Source of the DNA: Sorex araneus
Lineage: Eukaryota; Chordata; Mammalia; Eulipotyphla; Soricidae
Direction of reading: 5' to 3'
DNA: 64,000 bases
Assembly (NCBI RefSeq): GCF_027595985.1
Contig: NC_073303.1
Coordinates: 20,126,675-20,190,674, forward strand
Part shown: positions 1 through 11,777 of the stretch, one piece after another
Layout: each line of letters starts with the position of its first letter
How positions within the stretch are numbered: the stretch's first letter is position 1
Made by a program: the position numbers and the translations under genes
The notes under the pieces: generated by a model
Database searches by the model: none
Seen by the model: only the letters and a program-made list of their open reading frames with translations
Told to the model about the DNA's origin: nothing

Positions 1-115
1 GTGGAGGGATGGGTGTTGGAACACTGTATGACTGAAACCTAATCATGAACAGCTTTGTAAGGGTCTGTCTCACGGTGATTCATTAAAAAATTTTAAAATA
101 AATATAAATAAATAG
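1..115 (+). mobile_element. L1 3' end, cut by window edge
   Basis: This is the last part of an L1 3' UTR. It has the family signature seen elsewhere in the window (GTGGAGGGATGGGTGTTGGA, then an ACTGTATGACTGAAACC block, then CTCACGGTGATTCATTAAAA) and runs into an A-rich tail. The 5' part lies outside the window. Positions 116-596 after it are AT-rich unique sequence in which I see no gene. Confidence 0.7.
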
Positions 116-596
116 ATAACAATAACTTTTCCTAAAAAATAAAAATAAAATGAAGCATTTGCACATGTCCCTTCTCGTTCCCTTGTCTTGCTTTACTTTT
201 CCCTTGTGCACATCTTGCTACGGGTCTTTTGCTAGGTTTCTCTCACCAGAATGAGGTGAGTGTGTTCCTTCACAAGAGGAGGGACTTTTACTTTATTCAA
301 ATAAAACAGTGTGTGGAACACTAGGCATTCAAATGTCTGACAGACTAAAACATCAATGCCCGGTCTCAAGAATCACTAAAAGGAGAGTGATCTTTCCCTT
401 CTTCCCCCACCGCCCTACTTTTCTTAGGACATGTTCAATTCTAGGTAAAAGTAGCAAATATTTTTATTCAAAGCCAATAAAAATAATTTTGAAGGACAGA
501 TTGTGGCAAAATTAAAGATTAGGGTAAAGAAAGTTCTGGAAAATGGCTATATGTCATGTAAAATGGCTACGTTTTTAATTAGATTGTTGCCCAAGA

Positions 597-800
597 TGCA
601 TTGTGGCTGGGGTGCCACAGCAATAGGACAGCGGGCAGGGTGTTTGTCCTGCAAGCAGCTGACACAGTCCCATCCTTGGCACTATTTGTGTTACCCAAAT
701 GTGTAAAAACCACACCACCAGATGTGATCCCTGACAGTAGAGCCAGGAGCAAGTCATGAGTGTAGCCCAGGTAGCCCTCAAACAAAACAACAACAATGAC
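597..800 (+). mobile_element. Diverged type A SINE
   Basis: The stretch aligns by eye to the tRNA-headed SINE: a degenerate head (GGCTGGGGTGCCACAGCAATA), then GAGCCAGGAGCAAG in the body and an A-rich CAACAACAATGAC tail. The box B region is badly decayed, so this is an old copy. Confidence 0.5.
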
Positions 801-846
801 AAAAAAAAAAGATGCTGTGTGGTGGGGATAAAGAGTTGGATTCAGG

Positions 847-1026
847 GGCTGGAGCAATAGCACAGTGGGTAAGGCACTTGCCTTGCATGCGGCCTACCCG
901 GGTTCAATTCCCAGCATCCCATATGGTCCTCTGAGGACCACCAGGGGTACTTCCTGAGTGCAGAGCCAGGAGTGACCCCTGTGCATCGCCAGGTGTGACC
1001 CAGAAAAAAATAATAATAATAAAAAA
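847..1026 (+). mobile_element. Type A tRNA-derived SINE with 19-bp TSD
   Basis: A near-full-length element. The head carries A-box and B-box pol III promoter elements (TAGCACAGTGGGTAAGG and GGGTTCAATTCCC). The body contains GAGTGCAGAGCCAGGAGTGA and it ends GGTGTGACCCAG plus an A/T-rich tail. Perfect target-site duplications (ATAAAGAGTTGGATTCAGG) lie at 828-846 and 1027-1045. The A-rich tail and TSD length suggest L1-mediated insertion. This is the clearest type A copy in the window. Confidence 0.9.
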
Positions 1027-1069
1027 ATAAAGAGTTGGATTCAGGTTTGGGGAAGCTAAGGCTTGGGCC

Positions 1070-1250
1070 CTAATTCTGAGTCAGGAGCTCAAATTTAATT
1101 CCTAAACAACTGAACCTGCTTGACCTCATCTGCAAATAGAATAATCTGTCCCTGCCTCAGCAAGATTATGGTGAAAACCATGCATGAAATCTACAGTGTG
1201 TCTGGAAAATGTGGCCAGCCCTCATTATTACATTAGTTACTATAATTATC
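1070..1250 (+). mobile_element. MIR-like ancient SINE relic
   Basis: The order of motifs fits MIR: a degenerate core, then a CTTGACCTCATCTGCAAATA-like block, AATAATCTGTCCCTGCCTCA and a TTATTACATTAGTTACTATA tail. Similarity was judged by eye only. About 285 bp of unique AT-rich sequence follows. Confidence 0.45.
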
Positions 1251-1536
1251 TTGATATAAATTCAATGAATATTTTCTGATTTAATTCAATGAGGTGGTGG
1301 CATCTAATTTGTAAAATAAGCATCAAAAATTAGATTTCTAACTGTGGACAGTATCTGAATTTGCTTATCTGCTTTAGACAGTTTTTGAATCCCCGGCCTT
1401 TCTAATTGACCACAAGTGTAGAGTAAACTGGCAGAAGGTTGTCAATGGCTCATCCGCTGTATTAGAGCCTAGGCTTTGTTTGTGTAAATTATCTCCCTTC
1501 TTGGTAATTATTAGTTTCATTTTAAAATAGTCCTGA

Positions 1537-1715
1537 GGGGGCTAGAGAGGTAGAACAGTGGTTAAGGCAGTTGCCTTGCATGCAGCCAACCCAGGTGCAC
1601 TCCCAACATCCCAAATGGTTCTCAGAGGTCCACCAGTGTTGACTTTTGAGTGCAGAGCCAGGAGTAACCCCTGAGTATTGCCAGGTGTGGCTCCAAAACA
1701 AACAAAAAAAACAAA
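1537..1715 (+). mobile_element. Type A SINE, moderately diverged
   Basis: Head GGGGCTAGAGAGGTAGAACA, body with GAGTGCAGAGCCAGGAGTAA, end GGTGTGGCTCC and a CAAACAAAAAAAAC tail. Box B is altered (CAGGTGCACTCCC), so the promoter is probably weak. Confidence 0.8.
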
Positions 1716-3043
1716 TAATTTGACTAAATTGAGTGATCACAACTTGTCAGACCCTACGCCTAGTCTTGGGATAGTACTCTTCATGAATCAGATCCAGACT
1801 TGTGCCCCCAAGTCTTTTCCAAGTTATGAAAATAAACAAGTAGAAATGCTACTTCTACCCCACAGGGCAAGAACATTGATGGTCAGGAAAGTCGCAGGTT
1901 TTGTGCAGGCCTAAACATCTGGTTCTTAAGGTGGGTTGGTAGATGTGTAGTTGTTTGTTCTATGATTATACTTCATAACTTACATGTAGGTCATTTGTAG
2001 ATACCAAATATTGCATAATTTATTGTTTTCACCTTTACTTTGTGGTTGTTGCTACAATGACGGGGGTCCAAACCCAAGCTAGATCATCATGTTTGCATAC
2101 TTTATTGTGGTGCTATCAGGGGTCTGGTTGTGTGACCATTTAGCCAACGTTCACCAAAGTACCCACCAGAGAATGGACACTTGGGCGGCCATGCTTACAC
2201 ATGAACTTGCAGGGGTTTCACTCTCTCAGCGTTACGTACACTTGTTCTAGTTGTAGTGCTTATTGGGGGTTGCTGTGGTGCTCACCAGGGAGTCAAACAC
2301 TGAATCACAGTGCTTGCACATCTTCAGTTGTGTTGCTCACAGGGGCCATATACACGTTAGAGCATTGCTCATGTATACCTGGTGCACCAAAGACAGCAGG
2401 TGTGGGAATACCAGACTGTAAGAAAATGCTTGGTTCATGTGTGTAGCACCAGGGGTGAATTAGTGGCCTTAGGCTGATGAGAGTGGTGTTTTTGCCACTG
2501 ACGGGCTTTCAAATAGTATGTCATTTACATTGTGATGTACATGGAGCTATGGAGGCAGCCAGTGGACTTCCTGTTATAACCTAGTGAAGTGCCACATCTG
2601 AGAAGAAGTCAGAATATGTAAGAGCAAGCCGGAGCAAAGGAAAACGGTAAGAAGACAGCATTTTCAGGCAAAAGGAAGGGAGAAAGGTGTCTTGAGTGAA
2701 CTTGAGGCAGAGTGGGAGCTGTCTGGTAGAAGGCAGAGTCTTGTAGCTTGATGAAATAGAGAGAACAGGATGGAAGAGTTGAGGGATATGGGGGAGGCTG
2801 AGCAGAGGTCTAAACAATAAGACCCCCCTGAGACTCACAAATAAATTTTATAAGAGATCCACAAACTTCAGAGATGTTTCTGGATCCTAAAGTCATTTAC
2901 AGTTGGATCACCTATTCTAAAATTTTAGAATCCCTGGAATGAGATTTTATACTCTATTCCATTGATGTACCAAGAGTAGTACACCACATTTGATGGGGTT
3001 TAGGTAGGAGGCAATCGATCTCAATCCAATAATTAACAGATAG
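1716..3043. other. Unique sequence with possible unassigned old repeat
   Basis: There is no convincing gene here. Positions 2040-2460 carry GGTGCTATCAGGGGT and GGTGCTCACCAGGGAG-like phrases that resemble distant SINE bodies, but I cannot assign them. Open frames such as 2201-2446 (+) and 2581-2838 (-) lack start context, splice context or recognisable domains. Confidence 0.5.
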
Positions 3044-3220
3044 GGGCTGGAGCAATAGCACAGTGGGTAGGGAGTTTGCCTTGCACGTAGCCAACCTGGG
3101 TTCGAATCCCAGCATTCCATATGGTCCCCTGAGCACCACCAGGAGTAATTCCTGAGTGCAGAGCCAGGAGTAACCCCTGTGCATCACCGGGTGTGACCCA
3201 AAAAGCCAAAAAAAATAAAA
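3044..3220 (+). mobile_element. Type A SINE
   Basis: Nearly consensus type A copy: head GGGGCTGGAGCAATAGCACA, box B GGGTTCGAATCCC, body GAGTGCAGAGCCAGGAGTAA, end GGGTGTGACCCAAAAAGCC and poly(A). AATTAACAKA lies on both sides (about 3031 and 3221), giving a short likely TSD. Confidence 0.88.
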
Positions 3221-3419
3221 ATTAACATAAATATTAGCACACAAGGCTCAACATGTAACGACATGTTAGTAATCTCTTATATAAGAGCCAATGGCTCTAG
3301 GGTGAGATACAACAATCTTCACACATATTCCTCTAAGGAAAGTGTTTTGGATCATTTTAAATGCAATATTCATAACAAGCCAAACAAAATGAATTATTTA
3401 GGACCTACTTTGGAGGCAG

Positions 3420-3535
3420 GCTTGGGTGGTGGTGGGAAAATTCAAAATAATAGTAGTGGGAAGGTGTTATGGTGGTGGGGTTGGTGTTGGAATATTGAAT
3501 GTAATAAATTATTGTGAACAACTTTATGAAAATTT
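3420..3535 (+). mobile_element. Degraded L1 3' UTR
   Basis: GGTGGTGGGAAAATTC, GGTTGGTGTTGGAATATTGAATG and TGTGAACAACTTTATG match, with decay, the L1 3' UTR tail seen at 8,500-8,640. The rest of 3,221-3,838 is unique. Confidence 0.45.
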
Positions 3536-3837
3536 AGAAAAATTAGGGGTAAAAAACCCAAGAAGACCGCTGGGATTCTGTCAAGAAATAGAACTTACTG
3601 CTGAGGATGAGTTCTCTGGTGAGCCAGAGAAGTCTGTTACACAACCACATTAGAAGATCAGATTCACATTTGAAAAAAATCACTCTAGATGCAGGGTGGG
3701 AAGTGAATTGGAGGGAGTAAGTCTGGAAGCAAGAAAATCACTTGAGACATATTTGTGAACTTACACATTTTTCAAAGATCAGAAACTTGGAAAATGCCTA
3801 GGCTGAGTAAGAGTTTAGGGAGGCCAATGATATAAAT

Positions 3838-4260
3838 CGACATGCTCTTTTGAGGGCTATTTGTCAATATCTATCAAAATAAAAAATTCATATCACTTTG
3901 ATCTCACAGTCCTACTGCTAGGAATAGATCTGACACATAAAGCTGCATACTCAAGAAGAGACATATCTAGGTTCACCACAGTTCCCACAGCATGAAGATT
4001 TTAAAAATGAGTTTGATCATTCTGTGTCTGCATAAAATGAGCAATTTAGGTATGTCATTAAGTGAGCAAAGCAAGACACAAAATGTTGGGTTTTCCCAAT
4101 ATGTGAAATATATATATATGTACATATGTGTTCATGAAGGAATGTACATATGTATTCATGCACAGAAACATATTTGAAAGAATACATTGGTTTCCTCTCA
4201 ATAGGAAGTATGAGGATCTAGGAAAGGAGGAAAACTTGCTTTAAATTGCCTGATCTTAAT
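3838..4260 (+). mobile_element. Ancient L1 relic, ORF2 end and 3' UTR
   Basis: TTTGATCTCACAGTCCTACT, CTAGGAATAGATCTGACACA and the following GCATACTCAAGAAGAGAC are decayed forms of the L1 ORF2 segment that in younger copies encodes the [11 protein letters not shown] region. The reading frame is destroyed. A TATATATATGTACATATG stretch lies inside the 3' part. Confidence 0.5.
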
Positions 4261-4429
4261 TTTATTGTGGTAAGAACACACAGTGTGAGATCTATCCTGT
4301 CAGCAATCTCTCAAATGAACAATAGAATACTACTTTCTCTGTAGCCTTTGCAGAAGCAGTCAGCCTTATAGCGATGGTTGAGATTAGGAAAGTGGAAAGC
4401 AGGTCCAGGGAAAAGGACTCTTTCCTTTC

Positions 4430-4432
4430 CTG

Positions 4433-4464
<32 letters not shown>

Positions 4465-4542
4465 TGCTCACTCACTCTCTGTCTCTCTGTGTCTCTCTCT
4501 GTTCCTCTCTGTCTCTCTCTGTCTCTGTCTCTGTCTCTCTCC

Positions 4543-4632
<90 letters not shown>
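4430..4632. repeat. Compound (CT)n/(CA)n microsatellite
   Basis: About 150 bp of interrupted CT repeats with TCTCTGT variants are followed by about 15 CA units. All frames stay open because of the repeat, so the apparent Ser/Leu-rich and Thr/His-rich proteins are artefacts. Unique sequence without a visible gene follows to about 5,140. Confidence 0.95.
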
Positions 4633-4637
<5 letters not shown>

Positions 4638-5139
4638 GTTTGCTCAGAGGCAAGGTCATTAGCCAAGGGTTCCCAAGGGCTTTACCAGCAGGTGAACCCC
4701 AGACTCATGCTGGGAAAGCAATTTCTCTGAAGGTTTGGCAAGGTTTGGAACCCAGCCCAACCACTTATGTCTCTGTTCCCACTCCCTGGGCCTATTTATA
4801 AAGAGCTCTTCATCTATAATTCCATGTTTACTTCAAAATACTCCGGGGGATTTCTGCTCCACCTTCCAGCATCCAAGACCCTGAAAAATTGATTTTAAAA
4901 GTAGCTCATGGCATATTTGCTCTAGGGGACAGTTGGGTAAAGAGAGTATCATTTAGAAAGACAGTTTAATGGATGGAAAGACAGGTCTACAACTTCCTTA
5001 TGTTCTAAACACCTCAAGCAAATCTTCCAGCCCATGTAAGAGCTAATGATGAGCTTGCAAATGAGCCAACGGGGATGATGGGCTAAGAAAGACCGGGAGC
5101 CTTTCAACAGAACGGTATGCCTTATAGTTTGGGAGATTA

Positions 5140-5510
5140 GAAGTCTGAAATCAAGGGGTTTTATCAGGATTTTGTAATTTGCTCTCTAATGTCTCTAGGA
5201 GATATCCCTGCCTTCCTTCTTGCTTCTAGTGCCTTCTGGAAATCCTTGGCATTACACAATGGCAGCTGGCTCCAGGCAGTCCTCCATGGTCATCCTCTCC
5301 CTAAGCATTTGCACATGGTTTTCCCTCTGTCTGAGTCAGTGTCAGGGTCCAACTTTCTTCTTTGTTGGGGACGAAAGTTCAACTGAATTGCCACTCACCT
5401 AAAGAGCTATTTAAATTTACTCATTCCCTTGAAGACTGTGACTTCAAACAAGGTCATTCTCTAGGGCTACATCCTCTTTTTTCCTTAAGGACACAATTGA
5501 GAACAGGGGA
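5140..5510 (-). mobile_element. Ancient interspersed repeat, family uncertain
   Basis: Phrases such as CCTTCTGGAAATCC, GGTTTTCCCTCTGTCTGAGT, TTCAAACAAGGTCATTCTCT and GGACACAATTGAGAA resemble the antisense of a common ancient mammalian repeat that I recall but cannot name with certainty. No coding content. Confidence 0.35.
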
Positions 5511-5750
5511 AGGAAGAATCCCAGGTGGAAGAGGAGAAGGGAGGGCCCCAAATAGAAGAGAGGGTAGAGGGTGGATGGTGGTCAAATCTAAGCCAAATCC
5601 GCTTCATATGCCAGGACCCATTCTGATGGGATAGAAAATGACTCCATGACTCTGCCCAGCACAGAACTCCCAGACTGCCTCTGTATTTGTATGCGGATGT
5701 GGATTTAGCATGCGGAGGAGACAAATGAAAGGACAAAACAAAGCAAGATA

Positions 5751-5752
<2 letters not shown>

Positions 5753-5793
<41 letters not shown>

Positions 5794-5824
5794 TGTGTGT
5801 GTCTGTGTGTGTCTGTGTGTGTGT
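5753..5824. repeat. (GT)n microsatellite
   Basis: About 36 GT units with three TC interruptions near the 3' end. Confidence 0.97.
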
Positions 5825-7543
5825 ATAAGAGAATTCTCTGGAAAAAGCTACTCTTTGCGTGATACGCTCACAGAGGTGAAGACATCCTCATAGGAAACCA
5901 TGGTTGGTCAGAGATTGGCCATGAGCCAGGAAAAGCTCATATGTTGGTGCTTAGCAGATGCTCTGGGTGGGTGAGACTTAAAGTAAAATATGGCAGCTCT
6001 AATGAGGTTTCCACAGCAGTTATTGGATAAATTGATGATTGTTTTGAGATGAAGAGAAAGAAGGGGTGAAGGAAGGGTGAGATTAAGATAAGGAGCAGGT
6101 TAGTGGATGTAAAAGAGGAAGTTGGGAGCTTGGAAGTCAAAGCTTTTGATATTTAAGTCAAAACCATTCTGATTTAAACTGGACTCTAACTTTCAGGGCA
6201 TGGGATGACCTAGCCTTGTAATCCCATAAATTTGAAAATGATTACAGACATCCATTGCACACATTGCTTAAAAGCATAGCCTCTGCTTCCAAGAGAATGT
6301 GATGTTTTAAAAGAAGTTCAAAGTGCTGCTAGAAATGGCAGCACTCTAAAACTAATGAGTAGCTTTTAGGACACTTTCATGTTTTATTGAGAGCCCAGCT
6401 AAATACGTAGTTGTGACATGATGCAAAAAAATATATATCATTTAATCACATGTCCCTTCTCCTGTAAATGGGTTGTCCCATTCAGGACAGAGAACACACA
6501 TTGGCTCAAGTATATGAATATCACCACCAAGACAAGTTTAAACTGTTCAAAGAGCAATGCTAAGTACCAGGAAGATAGTAGGTCTCAAATAAGCCCTTCC
6601 CTCAAGGGAACTGCAATTTATTCTTCTATTCATTTCTTACCCTGCCCTGTAAGAAGCAAATATGTGTTAAATATCTACCATCTGCCCCATAAGGTCCCAT
6701 TAACTGAAAAGATAGCAGGTTTGAGGCAAAATTCTCCACCATCAAGCAGCTTCAGAGCCCACTGAGAGAGAGAGATGAGTAATAATTATGTTGCAGGTAC
6801 AAACACCATGAGGCATCATAGAGATGGAAAAATCACTGGCAAGAAATAAAGCTCAGTACAAATGAGATTGAGCTAAGGGCAAGATAAACAGTAGAAACCA
6901 TAAGCTTTCTAGTCGACAGAAGAGGGGAGGATTGAGCACATCTGGAAGAGAATGCTTCAAGTTCAGCTGCGTAACAGTCTTCCAATAGTTGATCTAGTAA
7001 CCATTTGACCTAGTTGAAAGACAAGATTTTTCTTATTATCACAAATCTAGGTTTAAAGCATCCTTGGGATTAGTGGTTGAATTGTTTGATTTATTTTTTA
7101 ATGCAGTCTATTACATTTCTATTCCTTTGCAATTAGAGCCCAGAACTTTAGAACTTTAGAATTTGAACCTTGAAACATTTTTTGGAGGGTCATAGTTTTC
7201 AACTTTGACCTGCAAAGCAAGCAGTTTCTTTCCAGAGTGTACCACGTGACTGAAAGATGGGGATAGGCCAGATATGCAGTAATAATTCATCTTTTTGGTG
7301 GGGGCGGAGATGGGATTATGTAAAACATAAAAAGCTCTTTGAACTTTTTTTTTCACTGTGCTGGTTGGCATGTTGTTGCCATGATCCATTGCTGAGTTTC
7401 AGCTTGTGTCCTTAAACAATCATTTATCTAATTTCAATTATGATGAGTCAGGAATTTTGGGAGGCCCTAAGACCATGGTCTGTGTGCAAAAGGTGAGGGT
7501 GGGACTCAACTGGAATAAAAGTTCACCCCAAGAATACTTAGTC
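5825..7543. other. Unique intergenic-type sequence
   Basis: About 1.7 kb without an interspersed repeat or gene that I recognise. Open frames at 5,937-6,140 (-) and 6,418-6,765 (+) are short, lack domain features and have no splice signals that would make them convincing exons. Confidence 0.5.
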
Positions 7544-7710
7544 GGGGCTGGAGCGATAGCACAGCGGGCAGGGCATTTGCCTTGCATGCGGCCCACCAGG
7601 TTTGATTCCCAGCATCCCATATGGTCCCCTGAGCACTGCCAGGAGTAATTCCTGAGTGCAGAGCCAGGAGGAACCCCTGTGCATCACCAAAAAAGCAAAA
7701 AAGAAAAAAA
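7544..7710 (+). mobile_element. Type A SINE with TSD
   Basis: Head GGGGCTGGAGCGATAGCACA, body GAGTGCAGAGCCAGGAGGAA, A-rich tail. Near-perfect TSDs AAGAATACTTAGTC / AAGAATACTTTGTC lie at 7,530-7,543 and 7,711-7,724. The usual GGTGTGACCC before the tail is shortened to CACCAAAAAAGC. Confidence 0.9.
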
Positions 7711-8083
7711 AAGAATACTTTGTCACATGACAGGTGAGTGGGTGCGAGCTGTGGGTGACAGTAGCTGCCGCTCTCAGTGCCAAACCTTGGCCCCTGTGCC
7801 TCTTGGACTCTCAATGGTTATGCTCAGCCTTCGCTCAGTGTGAGTGTTGGCAGTTGGGCTCCAAGAGTGAGTGTTCCCAGGGGCGGAAAGGATTTCCTGC
7901 CCTAGATATGAAAGTTATATGAAGTCATTTTCACAGCATTCTCCTCATCTGTCAAGTCAGTGCATCCAGCCCGGATTTAAGAGAGGGGAACTTAGACTCC
8001 AGCACTGTATGAAAGAGTCCAAAAGCATGTGTGGCTATCTCTAATTGACTATAGACATTCTCAGATAAGAACTCTCACAAAAG

Positions 8084-8410
8084 AGGGACACATAGAGAAT
8101 GGCTGCATTCATTTGTGGTATGTAAAGAAATATATAGATGACTAGTATCCATGGCCAGGAAAAACAGGGGCTAGGAGGGCTGGCAATGGTTGGTTGGAAT
8201 CAACCACAAGTGTGTGAGGGGTGGAGGGTAGGTAAGATAGAGAAGGAACCAGTATGACCATAATAGCTGGAAATGATCTTGCCGGACAAGAACTTAGTGT
8301 TAAAAGTAGGTAAAGGGATATTCCTGATAAACTTTCAGTATCAGTATTGCAAACCACAATGCCCAAAAGGAGAGAGAGTGAGAGAGACAGGAGATAGGAG
8401 GAAAGAGAGA

Positions 8411-8458
<48 letters not shown>

Positions 8459-8643
8459 ATGGAGCAGCCTAATATAGAGGCAGGCAGGGGATTGGGGGTG
8501 ATGGAAGGAACCTGGGGACACTGGTGCTGGGAAATGTGCACTGGTGGAGGGACAGGTGTTGAAACACTGTATGACTGAAACCTAATCATGAATAGCTTTA
8601 TTAGGGTCTATCTCACAGTGATACAATAAAAAAAGTTAAAAAA
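8084..8643 (+). mobile_element. L1 3' UTR insertion with expanded GA tract
   Basis: 5'-truncated L1. It starts near the end of the ORF2/UTR junction (GCATTCATTTGTGGTATGTA resembles the CTCATCTATGGTATATAG of the L1 at 12,760) and includes GCAAACCACAATGCCCAAAA. It ends with TCTCACAGTGATACAATAAA and poly(A). TSDs AACTCTCAYAAAAG lie at 8,070-8,083 and 8,644-8,657. A GA microsatellite is expanded inside it at 8,388-8,456. Confidence 0.75.
8388..8456. repeat. (GA)n microsatellite inside L1 3' UTR
   Basis: About 30 GA units at the place where other L1 copies have only a short AGAGAGAG run. Confidence 0.95.
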
Positions 8644-8887
8644 AACTCTCATAAAAGGCCATTCATAAAGTTATCACAGAAGAAATTATTTTTTAACATA
8701 TAGTTCATCCTTCTCCCTAAATGCAATCTTTTTTTTTTTTTTTTGCTATTGTACCACTGAAACATGACCTCGTGTTGAAGGTTTCTTGGTTTCCAGGTTC
8801 AGGGGCCTCTGCTTCTCGTTGACCTCGTGTTCTCACAGTGGGAGTTCCCACAAGCATTTACATTTCCTATATTCCATCTCAGAAGTG

Positions 8888-9135
8888 AGGACCAGAGAGA
8901 TAGTATAAGGGTAAAACACTTGCCTTGTATGCAGCAACCCTTTCTTTAATCTCTGGCATCACAAATGGTCTCCAGAGCACGGCTAGGGTCACTCACTCTA
9001 ATCTTATTGCCGCCCAGATCTGGATTTGTAGGACATTACCTTGATGTGTTATGGAGACCCAATAATTTTGTGCTTTGTTTTGTTTTTCGTGGTTCCGGGA
9101 ACTGAACGCAAGATCTCAAACATGCAAAGCAGGTA
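8888..9135. mobile_element. Two old SINE pieces
   Basis: 8,888-9,005 reads as a decayed plus-strand type A copy (GGACCAGAGAGATAGTATAA, then CTTGCCTTGTATGCAGC). 9,065-9,135 looks like the minus-strand head of another (GAACTGAACGCAAGATCTCA then CATGCAAAGCAGG). Both are too decayed for firm ends. A poly(T) tract sits just upstream at about 8,729-8,744. Confidence 0.45.
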
Positions 9136-10715
9136 GGAATGAATTATGCTGTTTTCTATTTCTGGAAAGGGATCCTTGGGTGCAGCTCAGTCTTAAACCA
9201 AGGATCTTAATCTAAGGGTTAGATCAGGGTCTTAAATCTAAGAACAGTGTCAAGCATTGACACAAATATTGGGTAACTGTGTTGCACAACAGAAACTAGT
9301 ACAAAGTTACATGAGCTTTATCTCAGTTTTTAAAACTCCACAGATGCTCCCGATTTGGAAAACTAAATAAACTCTCACAGTCAGCCCCAAACTCCAGGGA
9401 ACTAGATTAAAATGGGAAACAGAGAGTCTTTGAGATACAGAACACAAAGGAGCGGGGGCAGGCAAATCTTCACAAGAAATGCAAGAAATCTTGGCTTTGT
9501 GCTGGAAAGCTAGTGTCAGCTTAAATCTTCAGGTCAAAACACCTCTATCAGGGGTCCCCCTTTACTTCTGGATGTCTTCTCCAAGGCTGGTGAGCACATC
9601 CTTCCAAAACTGCTTGGTAAAAACAATAATTTTAAAAATTGAGTCACAGTATATAAATTTGGTACTTAACATGTACCTTTTGAATGTGAGAGGGAATGCT
9701 AAAAACTAGGCCTTGTGGATTCTTAGATATGACTAATGCCAAACTCCAGGGAGTAATATCGGATTCTCCACGTGGAAGCTAAAAATGCACCTACTGGCAT
9801 GTGAGAAAAACAGGTTGATGTCTTAATTTTTTTCTCAGAATTTTCTAGAGAAAATGGACTGACTCTTAACCTTCTGAACTGGAACTGCAATCTCAGTCTT
9901 TTCTCAGAAACCTATGTCAGAATGGCCAAGCATTTTAATCCAATTCTGACATCCTCCCAGATGGCAACCTCTCCATTGGAATTTTATGCTTAATGTCTTT
10001 AAATATTATCCAGTGAACTACCTTTGAAATTTTCTTTTAGCTCAGAACATTTTAATTTAAAAGCAGGTTACTGCAAAATATTGGCCCATACACTTAAGGT
10101 AAAGTTATATTATAGGATATATAAAGTTATATTGTAGGATTTCCTATATTACATATAGGAAACTTGGAAGGGTGCATTCTATTCCAGCCTCCAAGATGCT
10201 ATGGCCTAATCAAGCAATTAAGAGATGTGCACACAGAAAAAGTAGAGTAGCAATGAAAGGTGCTTCGTGATAAAGAGTCACCTAGGTAATTTAGAAAAAT
10301 ATGATTCAAGATGTTCTAAGGAGCACGCGGTTATGCTAGGTTCCTGTGGCCTTAACAGGTGAAACTTGAATGAGGTTTTGTAGTAGGATTTGGTGGAGTA
10401 GAGAGAAAAGAGAAGAAAGAAACAGACTTGGAGAAGGAAGAAACAGTAGGTGACAGATCAAAATAGTCTTCATCCTTTTGAAAATCATCATGGTCACCCC
10501 AAATGACAGCAGAAAATTTTAACCCTTTTTATTGAATTAGTCCGTAATATTACATGAGATTTATCCTTTACTCTTCTTTGAATTTTGTATTCTAAGAAGG
10601 GGAGAGTCAGAGTCAGAATCAGGGGATCTGGGATCTAGGAAGGAAGGGGCTAGGAAGGAAGAGTGTGTGAGATGGGAGAGACGAGAAATTGAATAAATGA
10701 CAATTAATCAGCAAC
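9136..10715. other. Unique sequence
   Basis: About 1.6 kb of AT-rich unique DNA. A small imperfect tandem duplication (AAAGTTATATTRTAGGATAT) occurs near 10,100-10,145. No gene is supported. Confidence 0.5.
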
Positions 10716-10973
10716 CTGGCTGGAGCGATAGCACAGCGGGTAGGACATTTGCCTTGCACACCGCCAACCCGAGTTCGATTCCTCTGTCTCTCTCAAAGAG
10801 TCTGGCAAGCTACCGAGAGTATCCTGCCCGCATGGCAGAGCCTGGCAAGCTACCCATCGCGTAGTCGATATGCCAAAAACAGTAACAAGAAGTTTCACAG
10901 TGGAGACATTACTGGTGCCCGCTCGAGCAAATCAATGAGCAATGGGATGACAGTGATACCGTGATACAGTGAT
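10716..10973 (+). mobile_element. Type B SINE (tRNA head, RTE-like tail)
   Basis: It shares the tRNA-like head of type A (GCTGGAGCGATAGCACAGCG) but then has a different body: GGCAAGCTACCGAGAGTATC, AGAGCCTGGCAAGCTACCC and GATATGCCAAAAACAGTAAC. The 3' part includes TTACTGGTGCCCGCTCGAGC and GATGAGCAATGGGATGACAG. It ends in GTGATACCGTGATACAGTGAT repeats, not poly(A). The 3' part matches the LINE relic at 53,017-53,303. Confidence 0.88.
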
Positions 10974-11559
10974 TCTAAGAAGTAGCTCTACTACAATTAT
11001 TTGAAAATGGCTTTAAAGCCAGAGCCCTTGGCATTAATTCAATTATAGGTGTTTGCCTCATAGACTAACACATTGCTTTTTTGTCAGGAGAGGAGAGGAG
11101 AAGATGAGACAATAAGGCCGTAAGAGACAATAATTTATAGACAACTTCTATAAATCTCATGAGGTGACATGTATTTCCTTGGGGGAGAGTTAAAAGAAAT
11201 TGGATCATGACTTATTCCGCTTGTGTCAGAATGGAGTAGGGGATTGTACAAAGCTTGTAAAAGCATTGGGTGTTTTGTCTAGACCCGAATTTTAGTTTTT
11301 AAGTATCTGTGTCTGTAGCCCTTTCCCAAACTGCTGAGCTGAGCTTGCAGAAGACATAGAGTGACATTCAAAGCAAGGGAACCAGAGGATCTCACACACA
11401 TTGTCATTTAGGGATGTAGACCCAAATCATGAATATGTGACTCTGTCATAGTAAAACTTGAAAGGGCTCTTTTGTGGGACTAAAATCTAATTATGCCCTG
11501 TGTTTATGTTTTCATTTTCCGGCCATTCATTTTTAGAGTACTGTGATTGGTGGTATTTT
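10974..11559. other. Unique sequence
   Basis: No repeat family or gene is recognised in this stretch. Confidence 0.45.
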
Positions 11560-11695
11560 TTTACGTATCTTATTTCATTTAATCCTCTTAATAGCTTTAG
11601 TGGGCAGATGCTAGTAACCCCCATTTTATAGCCGTGAAGAAACTAAAAGTTCAGTAACTTTTTTTAAAGAAGTCAATCTCCGACCACTTGCTAAA
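11560..11695 (-). mobile_element. MIR relic
   Basis: TCATTTAATCCTCTTAATAG, CCCCCATTTTATAGCCGTGA and AGAAACTAAAAGTTCAGTAA are antisense MIR phrases in the right order and spacing. Confidence 0.7.
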
Positions 11696-11777
11696 TACCT
11701 TCTTTTAATCTTCTTTGTCACAATGGTAATGATAAAGAGATTTTTAACTGTTACTATGTATATAGAAATAGTGTGTA

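Noticed and set aside
4374-4730. Ser/Leu- and Thr/His-rich ORFs
   Set aside because: They arise from the CT/CA microsatellite; the same applies to ORFs at 34,057-34,386, 34,572-34,889 and 35,816-36,286.
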